Below, piece by piece: positions 1 to 8,795 of a DNA stretch of 64,000 nt. The position numbers and the translations under genes were made by a program. The notes under the pieces were generated by a model that was given only the letters and a program-made list of their open reading frames with translations, was not told the DNA's origin and did not search any database. The stretch is taken from contig NZ_CP036426.1 in NCBI RefSeq assembly GCF_007752535.1, positions 2,232,001 through 2,296,000 of the forward strand. Direction: 5' to 3'. Numbering within the stretch: position 1 is the first letter of the stretch; each line of letters opens with the position of its first letter. This DNA is from Tautonia plasticadhaerens. Lineage in GTDB: Bacteria; Planctomycetota; Planctomycetia; Isosphaerales; Isosphaeraceae.

Positions 1-471
1 GGGCAGCTCGGGGTCGAGCTGGATCCGGGTGACGATGCCGTGGGCCAGGGACTGGGGCTCGCAGAAGTCCCGGACGTCCTCGACGACGGCGTTCAGGTCG
101 GCCGGCGCGAGATCCAGGCCGCCGACCCGGACCAGGCGGAGGAAGTCCTCCAGGAGCCCTTCGAGGCGGTGGGACTCCTTGCGGACGCGGTCGATCTTCT
201 GCAGGGCCCGGCGGTCCCGGTCGGACTGGGCGCCCCGGAAGTCCTCGGCCAGCAGGTCGAGGGTCAATCGCATGGTGGAGAGGGGATTGCGGATCTCGTG
301 GGCCAGCCCGCCGGCGAGCTGGGCGATCTCGGCGTACTGGTCGCGCAGGCGTTGCGCCTGGTCGGCGGGCAGGGGGGAGGAGGACTGGGGGGCGGATGCC
401 GGGTCGGGTCCGCCCTCGGCGGACGCGGACGAGAAGGCTTCGGTCACCTCGGCGGCGGAGGATCGGGCCAT
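1..471 (-). CDS. Sensor histidine kinase, N-terminal part (cut by window edge)
   Basis: The minus strand reads open from an ATG at 471 to the window edge, giving 157 residues of an incomplete protein. After a low-complexity N-terminus of about 35 residues there is a short helical stretch and then a HisKA dimerisation/phosphoacceptor segment with an H-box of the form LAHEIRNPLSTM; the phosphorylated histidine would be residue 58. The following helix (about 80-115) completes the helical hairpin, and the ATPase domain should lie beyond the edge. No membrane segment or PAS domain precedes the H-box, so this looks like a soluble kinase or one relying on a partner for input. It lies downstream of pnp on the same strand, 400 bp away, so co-transcription is uncertain. 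Confidence 0.85.
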   Translation of the reverse strand, partial: MARSSAAEVTEAFSSASAEGGPDPASAPQSSSPLPADQAQRLRDQYAEIAQLAGGLAHEIRNPLSTMRLTLDLLAEDFRGAQSDRDRRALQKIDRVRKESHRLEGLLEDFLRLVRVGGLDLAPADLNAVVEDVRDFCEPQSLAHGIVTRIQLDPELP

Positions 472-871
472 GGGCGGGGCTCCCCTCTGAGGGATCGGGG
501 GGCGGGGCTCGGTCCGGTCGGCGGCGGTCGCCCGGCGATCGGACCCCGGCGGGAGGCCGATGGCCGTCGCGGGCAACGGGGGATCGGGTCACCCCCAGCG
601 GGATCCGGACCCGGGCGGGCTCGCGTCTCCTGGCGGGCGGGCGCCCCGACCGCGGGGCGACGGGGGGGGAGGCCGGGACCCGGCGGATGCCGGGTCCCGG
701 CGCCGGATCGCGGCTCAGGGCGCGTCCCTCCCGGACGTCGGACGGCACTCGGGGCCGCCCTGCTCATCGGGGAGGGAGGGCCCGGCGGGCGGCGGGGACC
801 GGGTCGGGTTGGGATGGCCGGGGTCGCGTCGTCCCCGGCCCCCCTCGGCCCCCGATCTCCCCGCGATCGAA
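472..871. other. Intergenic region, no gene recognised
   Basis: This 400-bp, extremely GC-rich spacer separates the end of pnp from the start of the histidine kinase gene. Open frames cross it on both strands, but their translations are Pro/Arg/Gly-rich low complexity with no recognisable domain. The kinase promoter probably lies here; no clear -35/-10 pair was found. Confidence 0.5.
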
Positions 872-3178
872 TCAGCGGCGGTCCCGAGGGGGGGGGCCGC
901 CGGGGCCCCGGCCGCGGTCGCGGTCGCCGCCGCTGGGGCGGGGGCCGCGGTCGCCGCCGCTGGGGCGGGGCCCGCGGTCGCCGCCGCCGCCGCCCTCGCC
1001 GGCGGGCGGGCGGGGCTTGGATTCGACGGTGTCCTCGAGCCCGCGCTCGGCCAGGGCCTGGCGTCGGGAGAGCTTGACGCGGTCCTGTTCGTCGATGGCG
1101 ATGACCTTGACGAGCATCTGGTCACCGACCCGGCAGACGTCGGAGACGCTGTTGATGTAGCCGTCGGTCAGCTCGGAGATGTGGACCATGCCGTCCTGGC
1201 CGGGCAGCAACTCGACGAAGGCGCCGAAGTCCTTGACGGACATCACGCGGCCCTCGTAGATCTTGCCGAGCTGGACGCCGGCGGTCATCCCCTCGATGCG
1301 GTCCCGGCACTCCTCGGCGCCGGCGGCGGAGGCGCTGGCGATGGTGACGACGCCGGTGTCCTCGATGTCGATCTTGGTGCCGGTCTCCTCCTGGAGGCGG
1401 CGGATGGTCTTGCCACCGGGGCCGATCAGCATGCCGATCTTCTGGGGGTCGATCTGGATCTGGATGAGCCGGGGGGCGTTCATCGAGATCTGGTCGCGGG
1501 GCCGCTTGATGGCGCGGAGCATCGAGCGGAGGATCTCGACGCGGGCCTCCCGGGCCTGGTCGAGGGTGCCCCGGATGATCTCCTCGGTCAGGCCGACGTT
1601 CTTGACGTCGAGCTGGATGCCGGTGATGCCGTGCTGGGTGCCGGCGACCTTGAAGTCCATGTCGCCGAAGTGGTCCTCGTCGCCGATGATGTCGGTGAGG
1701 AGGATGTATCGGCCGGTCTTCTGGTCCTCGACCAGGCCGATGGAGATGCCGCCGACGGGGTCGGAGATGGGGACGCCGGCGTCCATCAGGCTGAGCGTGG
1801 CGCCGCAGACCGAGGCCATCGAGCTGGAGCCGTTGGACTCCAGGATGTCGCTGACGACCCGGATGGTGTAGGGGAAGCGGGCCGGGTCGGGCAGGATCGG
1901 GGCGACGGAGCGTTCGGCGAGCATGCCGTGGCCGATCTCGCGGCGGCCGGGGCCGCGGATGGGGCGGACCTCGCCGACGGCGAAGTGCGGCATGTTGTAG
2001 TCGAGGTAGAACTTCTTGGAGTACTCGTCCATGATGCCGTCGACGCGCTGCTCGTCGGCACCGGTGCCGAGCACGGTGGTGACCAGGGCCTGGGTCTCGC
2101 CGCGCTGGAAGAGGGCCGAGCCGTGGACGCAGGGCAGGACCTCGACCTCGCAGGAGATCATCCGCAGGTCCTTCGGCCCGCGGCCGTCGGAGCGGTGGCC
2201 GTCGAGGATCAGCTCCCGGACGACGCGTTCCTGGAGGGCGTAGAAGGCGGCCTTGACCTGCACGGGGGAGGGCTCGGGGGCCTCCTGGCCGGGGCCCGGC
2301 TCGGGGCACAGCTCGGCGACGACGCGTTCCTGCAACTCCTTGGTGGCGGCGTTCCGCTCCTGCTTGAGCCGGATCTTCTTGACCTCGCGGAGGTCGTGGG
2401 CGTAGCGGCGGTGCAGCTCGTCCTGGAGCGGGTCGGGCCGGGGCTCGGGGTGGAGCATCGGGCCCATGCCGAGCTTCTCGCGGAGTTCCAGCTGGAGGTC
2501 GATCAGCTCCTGGTTGAGCTTGTGGGCCTCGAGGATCGCCTCGAGCATCTCGGGCTCGGGCAATTCCTTGCCGAAGCCCTCGATCATGGTGACCTTCTCG
2601 CGGGTGCTGGCCACGATCAGGTCGAGGTCGCTCCGGGACATCTCCTCGGCGGTGGGGAAGGTGACGAGCTGGCCGTCGATCCGCCCGAGCCGGATGGTGC
2701 CGAGCGGGCCGAGGAAGGGCACGTCTGGGGAGATGCAGAGGGTGGCCGAGGCGCCGATGAGGGTGAGGATGTCGGGGTCATTGACCCGGTCGGCCGAGAT
2801 CGGCCCGGCCTGGATCTGGACCTCCATCCGGTAGTCGCTCGGGAAGAGCGGGCGGATGGGGCGGTCGGTGAGCCGGGAGGTGAGGATCTCCTTGGTGGAG
2901 GGCCGCCCTTCCCGCTTGATGAAGCCGCCGGGGAACTTGCCGGCGGCATACACCTTCTCGCGGTAGTCGACCATCATCGGGAAGAAGTCGAGCCCTTCCC
3001 GGCCGGGCGCGACGACGGTGGCGACCAGCGTCATGGTGTCGCCCAGGCGGACGACGACCGAGCCGGTGGCCTGCTTGGCGAGCTTGCCGGTCTCGATGGT
3101 GATGGTCTTGCCGCCGATGGTGCGCTCGACGACGACGTGCTTCTTGGTCGGGTTCACGGAAGTGACTGACGTGGACAT
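872..3178 (-). CDS. pnp: Polyribonucleotide nucleotidyltransferase (PNPase)
   Basis: PNPase degrades RNA phosphorolytically in the 3'-to-5' direction in the cytoplasm. The 768-residue product has the full family order: a first RNase PH-like domain (about 10-230), a linking helical domain, a second catalytic RNase PH-like domain (about 330-550), a KH domain with its GxxG loop (IGPGGK, near 580) and an S1 domain (about 638-708). An Arg/Gly/Pro-rich tail of about 50 residues follows, including a nine-residue unit repeated in tandem. The ATG at 3178 is preferred over the in-frame GTG at 3184 because a GAGG/AAGGG purine stretch lies at a workable distance. It follows rpsO by about 240 bp on the same strand, the common rpsO-pnp order. 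Confidence 0.97.
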   Translation of the reverse strand: MSTSVTSVNPTKKHVVVERTIGGKTITIETGKLAKQATGSVVVRLGDTMTLVATVVAPGREGLDFFPMMVDYREKVYAAGKFPGGFIKREGRPSTKEILTSRLTDRPIRPLFPSDYRMEVQIQAGPISADRVNDPDILTLIGASATLCISPDVPFLGPLGTIRLGRIDGQLVTFPTAEEMSRSDLDLIVASTREKVTMIEGFGKELPEPEMLEAILEAHKLNQELIDLQLELREKLGMGPMLHPEPRPDPLQDELHRRYAHDLREVKKIRLKQERNAATKELQERVVAELCPEPGPGQEAPEPSPVQVKAAFYALQERVVRELILDGHRSDGRGPKDLRMISCEVEVLPCVHGSALFQRGETQALVTTVLGTGADEQRVDGIMDEYSKKFYLDYNMPHFAVGEVRPIRGPGRREIGHGMLAERSVAPILPDPARFPYTIRVVSDILESNGSSSMASVCGATLSLMDAGVPISDPVGGISIGLVEDQKTGRYILLTDIIGDEDHFGDMDFKVAGTQHGITGIQLDVKNVGLTEEIIRGTLDQAREARVEILRSMLRAIKRPRDQISMNAPRLIQIQIDPQKIGMLIGPGGKTIRRLQEETGTKIDIEDTGVVTIASASAAGAEECRDRIEGMTAGVQLGKIYEGRVMSVKDFGAFVELLPGQDGMVHISELTDGYINSVSDVCRVGDQMLVKVIAIDEQDRVKLSRRQALAERGLEDTVESKPRPPAGEGGGGGDRGPRPSGGDRGPRPSGGDRDRGRGPGGPPPRDRR
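920..973 (-). repeat. 27-bp tandem repeat encoding the PNPase tail
   Basis: Two back-to-back copies of a 27-bp unit (920-946 and 947-973) differ at only one position and encode two copies of RGPRPSGGD near the PNPase C-terminus. A third, partial copy follows from 974. Copy number may vary between strains; this is inference. Confidence 0.85.
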
Positions 3179-3417
3179 GCCCACCCTTACCTCAATGTCG
3201 GCGGGACGGGCCGGGCGGGGGAGCGCTGGCGATGTGAGGACTGCCCGACGGCCGGTGGGACCGGCCGGGCTTGGCAGCAGAGGCGGAAACAGGATGAGCG
3301 GGGGTGAGGGTCCGCACGGGATCGGGGGGGGTCGTACCGGACGGTCGCCCCGGGCGGCTTGAGGTCGCCCTGGGCGGGAGGCCGGGAGGACCCGCCCCGA
3401 CCGGGCGGGTCACCGAC

Positions 3418-3687
3418 TCACTTGCGGAGGCCGAGCCGGCCGATCACTTCGAGGTAGCTCTTGCGGTTGGTCAGCCTCAGGTACTTCAGCAGGCTGGACC
3501 TCTTGGAGACCAGCATCAGCAGCCCTCGGCGGCTGGCGTGGTCCTTCTTGTGGGTCTTGAAGTGATCGGTCAGGTCGTTGATCCGGGCCGTCAGCAGGGC
3601 AATCTGCACCTCGGGCGAACCCGTATCGTGCTCCTCGCGTCGGAACGAGTCGATAATCTCCTGCTTCTTCTCTTTGGTGATCGCCAT
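3418..3687 (-). CDS. rpsO: 30S ribosomal protein S15
   Basis: The 89-residue product matches S15 over its whole length: it starts [15 protein letters not shown], carries the conserved [15 protein letters not shown] segment and ends in the basic [12 protein letters not shown] helix. S15 is a primary 16S rRNA binding protein that organises the central domain of the small subunit. The length is exactly that of the family. It precedes pnp, as in many bacteria. The start is the only sensible ATG; the ribosome-binding site (GGGGCGGA region) is weak. The 167 bp upstream contain a small inverted repeat (3750-3754 with 3763-3767), but no convincing promoter hexamers were found. Confidence 0.98.
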   Translation of the reverse strand: MAITKEKKQEIIDSFRREEHDTGSPEVQIALLTARINDLTDHFKTHKKDHASRRGLLMLVSKRSSLLKYLRLTNRKSYLEVIGRLGLRK

Positions 3688-3854
3688 CGTCCGCCCCGCA
3701 AGGCACCGGCCGATCTTCGTGGAGAGGCCGTATGGTTGGAATCGTTTACGCTACGAAGTGAGGTAGCTTACGGGAGGAGGCCGCCGAATGCAATGCCCTG
3801 TCGGGCGGTGCGGCGGATCGGACGGCGGGGAGGGGCCCCGGGCTCGTCGATCGG

Positions 3855-6566
3855 TCAGCTCCCGCCGAGCGAAAGGCCGAGGCCGTCCCGGGAGGCGATC
3901 GCGCCGACGAGCAAGGCCTTCGGCCCCTCCCGGGGGGCCTGCGGGTCGGCGTCGAAGAGGCGGACGGTCGGCCGGGTCGGGCGGAGGGGCCCGGCGGCGA
4001 TCAGGGCGCCGGTGGGTGTATTCACCGCCCCGAGGGCGAAGCCGGAGGGCCATCGACGGCCCTCGAAGGGCCGGAACCGGGTGAGGAGCCCCACGCCGGC
4101 CCGATCGGCGACCGGGGGGGCGTCGATGTCGTGCGAGGTCGGTCCCATCTGCCGGCCATGGCCGGCGCCGTCCCCGTGGCCGGCGGCCCGCCCGTGGCCG
4201 GCGTCGACCGTCCAGACGCTCACGTGCCGGCCGGCGGCCCGGGGGGCGGTCACGATCCTCGTGAAGCCGCCGAGCCTGCCGTCGAACATGGCGGTGGCGA
4301 CCGAGACGCCCCGGCGATCTCGGGGGCCCGAGGCGAGGAACGACCCGACCAGCGCCGGGGCACCCAGGTGGGCCCGGCCGCCATGCTCGACGCCCTGGCC
4401 GTTGGGGGAGTAGAGGTCCCAGCCCCAGATCCGGACGTCGGGGGGGTGTCCCGGGCCGGGGGCGGTGACGATCCGGATCCGGCCGGAGCCGTCGACGTTG
4501 CCGGCGGCCAGCTGCACGCCCCCCCGGTGGCCGGGCCCGTAGGCCAGGAACTCGGAGAGCAGGGCCCCGGTCTTGCCGGAGAAGGCCCGGACCAGGGGCG
4601 CCGACCGGCCGGCCCCGGCGACGATGATGTCGGCCCGGCCGTCGGCGTTGACGTCGCCCGAGGCCACGTTCAGGCGGCCCCGGAAGCCCGGGCCGAAGGC
4701 GTCGAAGGCCAGCAGGGTGGTGGCGAAGTTGGTCGCCCCGTCGAGGACGACGACCAGGCCCTTGCGGCCGGTCCCGGCGGCGAAGATGGCGTCGGAGATC
4801 CCGTCGAAGTTGACGTCCCCCATGGCCGCCGACATGCCGTTCCTCCACCCCGGCCCGAACGGGGTGACCCGGGCCCTGGGCGTCTCCGAGACCGTCCGCC
4901 CGTCGGGGTTCAGCGGGTAGATCGACGCGATCGCGCCGCCGAAGGCGGGGGCGGACACGACCATCGGCTCGGCCGGGATGACGTTCAGGTGCGCCATCAT
5001 CCCCCGGTCCTCGTGGATCAGGTTGTGGCAGTGGAAGACCGCCTCCCCCACCGTCGGCTCGAAGCGGATCCGGAAGACGGAGACGGTCTTCGGGTCCATG
5101 TACCAGACGTCCTGGTCGTACTCGTGGGGGGGCTTCGTGTAGACGAAGCCGGGGGGCAGGCCGTCGACCTGCCGGCCGACGTCGACCGCCTCGGCCTGGA
5201 AGTGCTGCATGTGCAGGTGGATCGGGTGCGGGATGTCGTCCTTGTTGATGACCGTCCACTCCTCGACCTGCCCGGCCCGGGCCTGGAAGGTGGGCGTGTC
5301 CGGCCAGATCTGGCCGTTGATGAGGAATTGGGACCGGCCGTCGACGACCCGGGTCTCGAAGACGACGGTCCGGGACGCCGCGACCTCCTCGTCGGAGAGG
5401 TCGACGTACCGGGCGTCGGGGTTCGAGGTGGTGAGGGGGAGGTCGTGCCACGAGGAGGGGTCGCCGCCCCGGCCGAAGCCCTTGATGGTCATGATCGGCT
5501 GGGTATGCGGGACCAGGCCCGGCTCCGGGGTGATCACCGTGGCCGCGAAGGTCCGCTCCTGCCCCTCGGGGGGGGCGGAGACGACCTCGCTGACCCGCTT
5601 GCCGGGGGCCAGGGCCACCCTGGGCTTCTCGACCGTCCTGGGGAACGAGGCGCCGTCCTGGGCGACGTAGTAGGTCGGCTGGTTGGTCGGGGCGTCCATG
5701 TCCCAGTCGTCGAACGGGACGGCGGGGTCGGGGATGAACGTCCGCATCAGGTCCCTGGGGTCGATCTGGAGCCCGACCCAGACCTCGTCCTCGGCCTCCA
5801 TCTGCAGTTCGGGCATGTACTGGCCGTTGACGGTGAGCTGGAGGTCCCCCGTCTCCGTCTCCGCCAGCGGGGCCAGGCGGGTCCGGCCGGTGGCCGGGTC
5901 GAACTCGGGGGTGTGGGCCTGCAGCATCATCAGCCGGGTCGGCAGCCCCCGGACCTGGTCGATGTCGCCGTCGGCGTCGCCGACGACCAGGAAGCCGAGC
6001 ATGCCCCGGTAGACCTGGTCCATCGCGAACTCGTGGCGATGCGGGTGATACCAGTTGACGCCCGGCTCGTGGTCGGCCGGGATCTGGTACTCGTAGACGT
6101 TGGACATGCCGGGGGGGATGTCCAGCAGGACGTTGTCCGAGTTGCCGGCCGGCGAGATCACCAGGCCGTGGGTGTGCAGGTTGGTCGGCGCCCCGCCGGG
6201 CTCCCCGTAAAGGGGGCTGACGTCCCCGAGGTCGTTCTCGATCCGGATCCGGAGCCGATCCCCCGGCTGGACGTGCAGGGTCGGCCCGATCGGGCCGTCG
6301 CCGGCCCCCCGGCCGTCGCAGGAGTCGCCCTCGTTGAGCGCCCAGGCATAGGTGAGGAAGCCGTCGACGAGTGTCGGGATCCCGGGTGCGAAGCGATCCT
6401 CGGGGTCGGCCAGCTCGATCACCTGGCTCGACTCGTGGGCCCGCAAGGTGACGTCGAGCACGCCCTCCGAGCTGGAAAGCCGGACCGGCTCCGCGAAGGC
6501 GGCGAGGAGCATTCGGGGCTCGAGGGGCTCCGGGGCGAATCGTCGGCGGCGGCGGTCGGGACGCAT
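3855..6566 (-). CDS. Secreted multicopper oxidase with C-terminal FG-GAP-like repeats
   Basis: The 903-residue protein begins with a basic stretch and the planctomycete LEPR-type motif (PLEPRMLLA, about 14-22) of exported or surface proteins. The cupredoxin part carries all four copper signatures: HTHG (131-134), HPH (174-176), HPIHLH (447-452) and HCHNLIHEDRGM (512-523). The last supplies the type 1 Cys, two His and an axial Met. This predicts an intact trinuclear-plus-T1 site that oxidises a substrate and reduces oxygen to water. After about residue 560 come roughly four FG-GAP/VCBS-like units with GDVNFDGISD- and GDVNADGRAD-type calcium loops. The ATG at 6566 has GGAG 9 nt upstream. The substrate cannot be told from sequence. 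Confidence 0.9.
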   Translation of the reverse strand: MRPDRRRRRFAPEPLEPRMLLAAFAEPVRLSSSEGVLDVTLRAHESSQVIELADPEDRFAPGIPTLVDGFLTYAWALNEGDSCDGRGAGDGPIGPTLHVQPGDRLRIRIENDLGDVSPLYGEPGGAPTNLHTHGLVISPAGNSDNVLLDIPPGMSNVYEYQIPADHEPGVNWYHPHRHEFAMDQVYRGMLGFLVVGDADGDIDQVRGLPTRLMMLQAHTPEFDPATGRTRLAPLAETETGDLQLTVNGQYMPELQMEAEDEVWVGLQIDPRDLMRTFIPDPAVPFDDWDMDAPTNQPTYYVAQDGASFPRTVEKPRVALAPGKRVSEVVSAPPEGQERTFAATVITPEPGLVPHTQPIMTIKGFGRGGDPSSWHDLPLTTSNPDARYVDLSDEEVAASRTVVFETRVVDGRSQFLINGQIWPDTPTFQARAGQVEEWTVINKDDIPHPIHLHMQHFQAEAVDVGRQVDGLPPGFVYTKPPHEYDQDVWYMDPKTVSVFRIRFEPTVGEAVFHCHNLIHEDRGMMAHLNVIPAEPMVVSAPAFGGAIASIYPLNPDGRTVSETPRARVTPFGPGWRNGMSAAMGDVNFDGISDAIFAAGTGRKGLVVVLDGATNFATTLLAFDAFGPGFRGRLNVASGDVNADGRADIIVAGAGRSAPLVRAFSGKTGALLSEFLAYGPGHRGGVQLAAGNVDGSGRIRIVTAPGPGHPPDVRIWGWDLYSPNGQGVEHGGRAHLGAPALVGSFLASGPRDRRGVSVATAMFDGRLGGFTRIVTAPRAAGRHVSVWTVDAGHGRAAGHGDGAGHGRQMGPTSHDIDAPPVADRAGVGLLTRFRPFEGRRWPSGFALGAVNTPTGALIAAGPLRPTRPTVRLFDADPQAPREGPKALLVGAIASRDGLGLSLGGS

Positions 6567-6966
6567 GCGATCATCTCCGGGTGGCGGTCGACGGTCTCGC
6601 TCGGGCAGCCGGGCCGGCGCCCCGGCCCTGGGGACCTGGTAAACCTAAGGCGCTGCCGGTCGCCCTGAGAACACGGCCCGGGCCGCTCCCATCCCGATCC
6701 GGAGGCGGCCCGGAGGCGACCGGCCGGGCCCTTCCGCCCCGGCCCTCGACCGTCCTGCGTAAGATGCAGGGGACGGCGAGGCGAGCGTCGTCCCGGACGG
6801 ATCAGGGGGGGAGGGGTCACTTGAGCGAGCGGACACGACCGTCGAGCAGGCAGCGCGGGGAGGAGATACGGAAGGAGACCCGGGGGGGCGGGGCGGCGAC
6901 GCCCTCGGGGCACCCGGGGGGGGGAGCGGCTCGGAGTCTCCCAGGCCGCTGCACCGCTCGGTCTGG
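6567..6966. other. Divergent intergenic region
   Basis: These 400 bp lie between the multicopper oxidase start and the ABC transporter start and should hold both promoters. No convincing hexamer pairs were seen. The ABC transporter frame stays open for about 50 codons upstream of its GTG but has no good start codon there. Confidence 0.4.
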
Positions 6967-8748
6967 GTGCTGTACGGGGAGCTGTTCCGGCTGATGCGGG
7001 GGCATCGCCGGGGCGTGGCGATCGCGCTGGCGACGCTGACCGTCGGCACCCTGCTGCGGCTCATCCCGCCGGCGGCCACCAAGGTGGTGATCGACTACGT
7101 ATTGCTGGATCGCCCGCTGCCGGACCGGATCCCGGCCTGGGCGCCGATCCCGTCCTCGAGCGTCGGCAAGCTCGGGGCGGTGGTGGCGGTGGTCTTCGCC
7201 GTGTCGGTGATCGGGGCGCTGCTGGGGGTCTGGGGGAGGTGGCGGGCGACCGTCGTGTCCAAGCAACTCCAGGTGAGGGTCCGGCGCCGGGTGTTCGAGC
7301 ACGCGTCGCGGCTGCCGCTGCACCGGATCTACCAGTTGAAGTCGGGGGGGCTGTCGAGCCTGATCCGGGACGACGCCGGGGCGCCCGGCGAGATGGTCTT
7401 CAACATGGTCTACAACCCGTGGCGGGCGCTGACGCAGCTGGTCGGCGGGCTGGCGATCCTGGCCTGGATCGACTGGCGGTTCCTGCTGGGGGCGGTCGGC
7501 CTGATCCCGGTCGCCTATTGGGCCGACCGGCTCTGGAACCGGGTCCTGCGGCCGATCCACCGCCGGTCCCGGAGGCAGCGGCAGGAGATCGACGCCAAGA
7601 GCACCGAGACGTTCGGCGGCATGCGGGTGGTCCGGGCCTTCGGCCGGCAGAAGACCGAGGCGGCCCGGTTCGTGAGGGAGAGCCACCTGCTGACCCGGCT
7701 GGAGATGCTCGGCTGGTACCGGGCTCGGGCCTTCGACCTGTTCTGGGACCTGCTGATGCCGTCGGCCTCGGGGGCCTTGCTGCTCTACGGCGGCTGGCAG
7801 GTCCTGCGGGGGGAGCTGTCCCCGGGTGACCTGATGATGTTCCTGGTCTACCTGGCGATGCTGCTGGAGCCGATCGCCGTGCTGGCCTCGAACATGACGA
7901 CCCTGCAGAATAACCTGTCGGGCTTCGACCGGGTGCTCGACATGCTGGGGGAGCCCACCGAGCTGGCCTCGAACCCCGGGGCGATCCACGCCCGAAAGGG
8001 GAGGGTGGGGGGCCGGATCTCGATCGAGGGGCTGCGGTTCCGCTACCCGGGGCACGAGGAGGAGGTGATCCGGGGGATCGACCTGGAGGTGGAGCCGGGG
8101 GAGACGATCGCGCTGGTCGGCCGGTCCGGCGCGGGGAAGACGACCCTCTGCAACCTGGTCGCCCGGTTCTACGACCCGACCGGCGGGTCGATCCGGCTCG
8201 ACGGCACGGATTTGAGGGACGTCGACCTCCAGAGCTACCGTCGACTGCTGGGGATCGTCGAGCAGGACGTCTTCCTGTTCGACGGCTCGGTGGCCGAGAA
8301 CATCGCCTATGCCGACCGGAGGGCCTCCCGCTCGGCGATCGAGCGGGCGGCCCGGGCGGCCAACGCGTCGGGGTTCATCGAGGCCCTGCCGGGCGGCTAC
8401 GACACGCTGATCGGCGAGCGGGGCGTCCGGCTCAGCGGGGGCCAGCGGCAGCGGCTGGCGATCGCCCGGGCGATCCTGGCCGACCCGGTGATCTTCATCC
8501 TCGACGAGGCGACGAGCAACCTCGACACCGAGAGCGAGCGGCTCATCCAGGCGGCGCTGGCCGACCTGATGCGGGACCGGACCTCGTTCGTCATCGCCCA
8601 CCGCCTGAGCACGATCCGGGACGCCGACCGGATCCTCGTGCTCGACTCGGGAGAGGTGGCCGAGGTCGGCAGCCACGACGAGCTGATGGAGCGGAGCGGG
8701 CTCTACCGGGACATGGTGGAATTGCAGCGGATGGAGGGGGGGGCCTGA
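6967..8748 (+). CDS. ABC transporter, fused permease and ATPase (exporter type)
   Basis: The 593-residue half-transporter fuses a six-helix type I exporter membrane domain (about 1-320) to a nucleotide-binding domain (about 350-585). The ATPase motifs are complete: Walker A GRSGAGKT (about 384), signature LSGGQRQRLAIARAI (about 489), Walker B VIFILDEAT (about 508) and switch His in AHRLS (about 543). It would work as a homodimer or heterodimer in the inner membrane; lipid, peptide or drug export are all possible. No partner lies next to it. The start used is a GTG with a poor ribosome-binding site. The frame is open further upstream without ATG/GTG/TTG, so a non-canonical start remains possible. 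Confidence 0.93.
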   Translation: MLYGELFRLMRGHRRGVAIALATLTVGTLLRLIPPAATKVVIDYVLLDRPLPDRIPAWAPIPSSSVGKLGAVVAVVFAVSVIGALLGVWGRWRATVVSKQLQVRVRRRVFEHASRLPLHRIYQLKSGGLSSLIRDDAGAPGEMVFNMVYNPWRALTQLVGGLAILAWIDWRFLLGAVGLIPVAYWADRLWNRVLRPIHRRSRRQRQEIDAKSTETFGGMRVVRAFGRQKTEAARFVRESHLLTRLEMLGWYRARAFDLFWDLLMPSASGALLLYGGWQVLRGELSPGDLMMFLVYLAMLLEPIAVLASNMTTLQNNLSGFDRVLDMLGEPTELASNPGAIHARKGRVGGRISIEGLRFRYPGHEEEVIRGIDLEVEPGETIALVGRSGAGKTTLCNLVARFYDPTGGSIRLDGTDLRDVDLQSYRRLLGIVEQDVFLFDGSVAENIAYADRRASRSAIERAARAANASGFIEALPGGYDTLIGERGVRLSGGQRQRLAIARAILADPVIFILDEATSNLDTESERLIQAALADLMRDRTSFVIAHRLSTIRDADRILVLDSGEVAEVGSHDELMERSGLYRDMVELQRMEGGA

Positions 8749-8795
8749 TCGGTCGACGGCCCTCCGCCGACGGCCGATGGCCGCTGCGGGCGCGA

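Noticed and set aside
560-3169. 869-residue open frame on the plus strand over pnp, and similar very long frames opposite metH (24974-28627), the protease-like gene (15507-19481) and the YTV gene (35923-38505)
   Set aside because: They are antisense shadows of real genes in very GC-rich DNA. Their translations are Asp/Gly/Val/His-biased without domains, while the opposite strand encodes well-known families.
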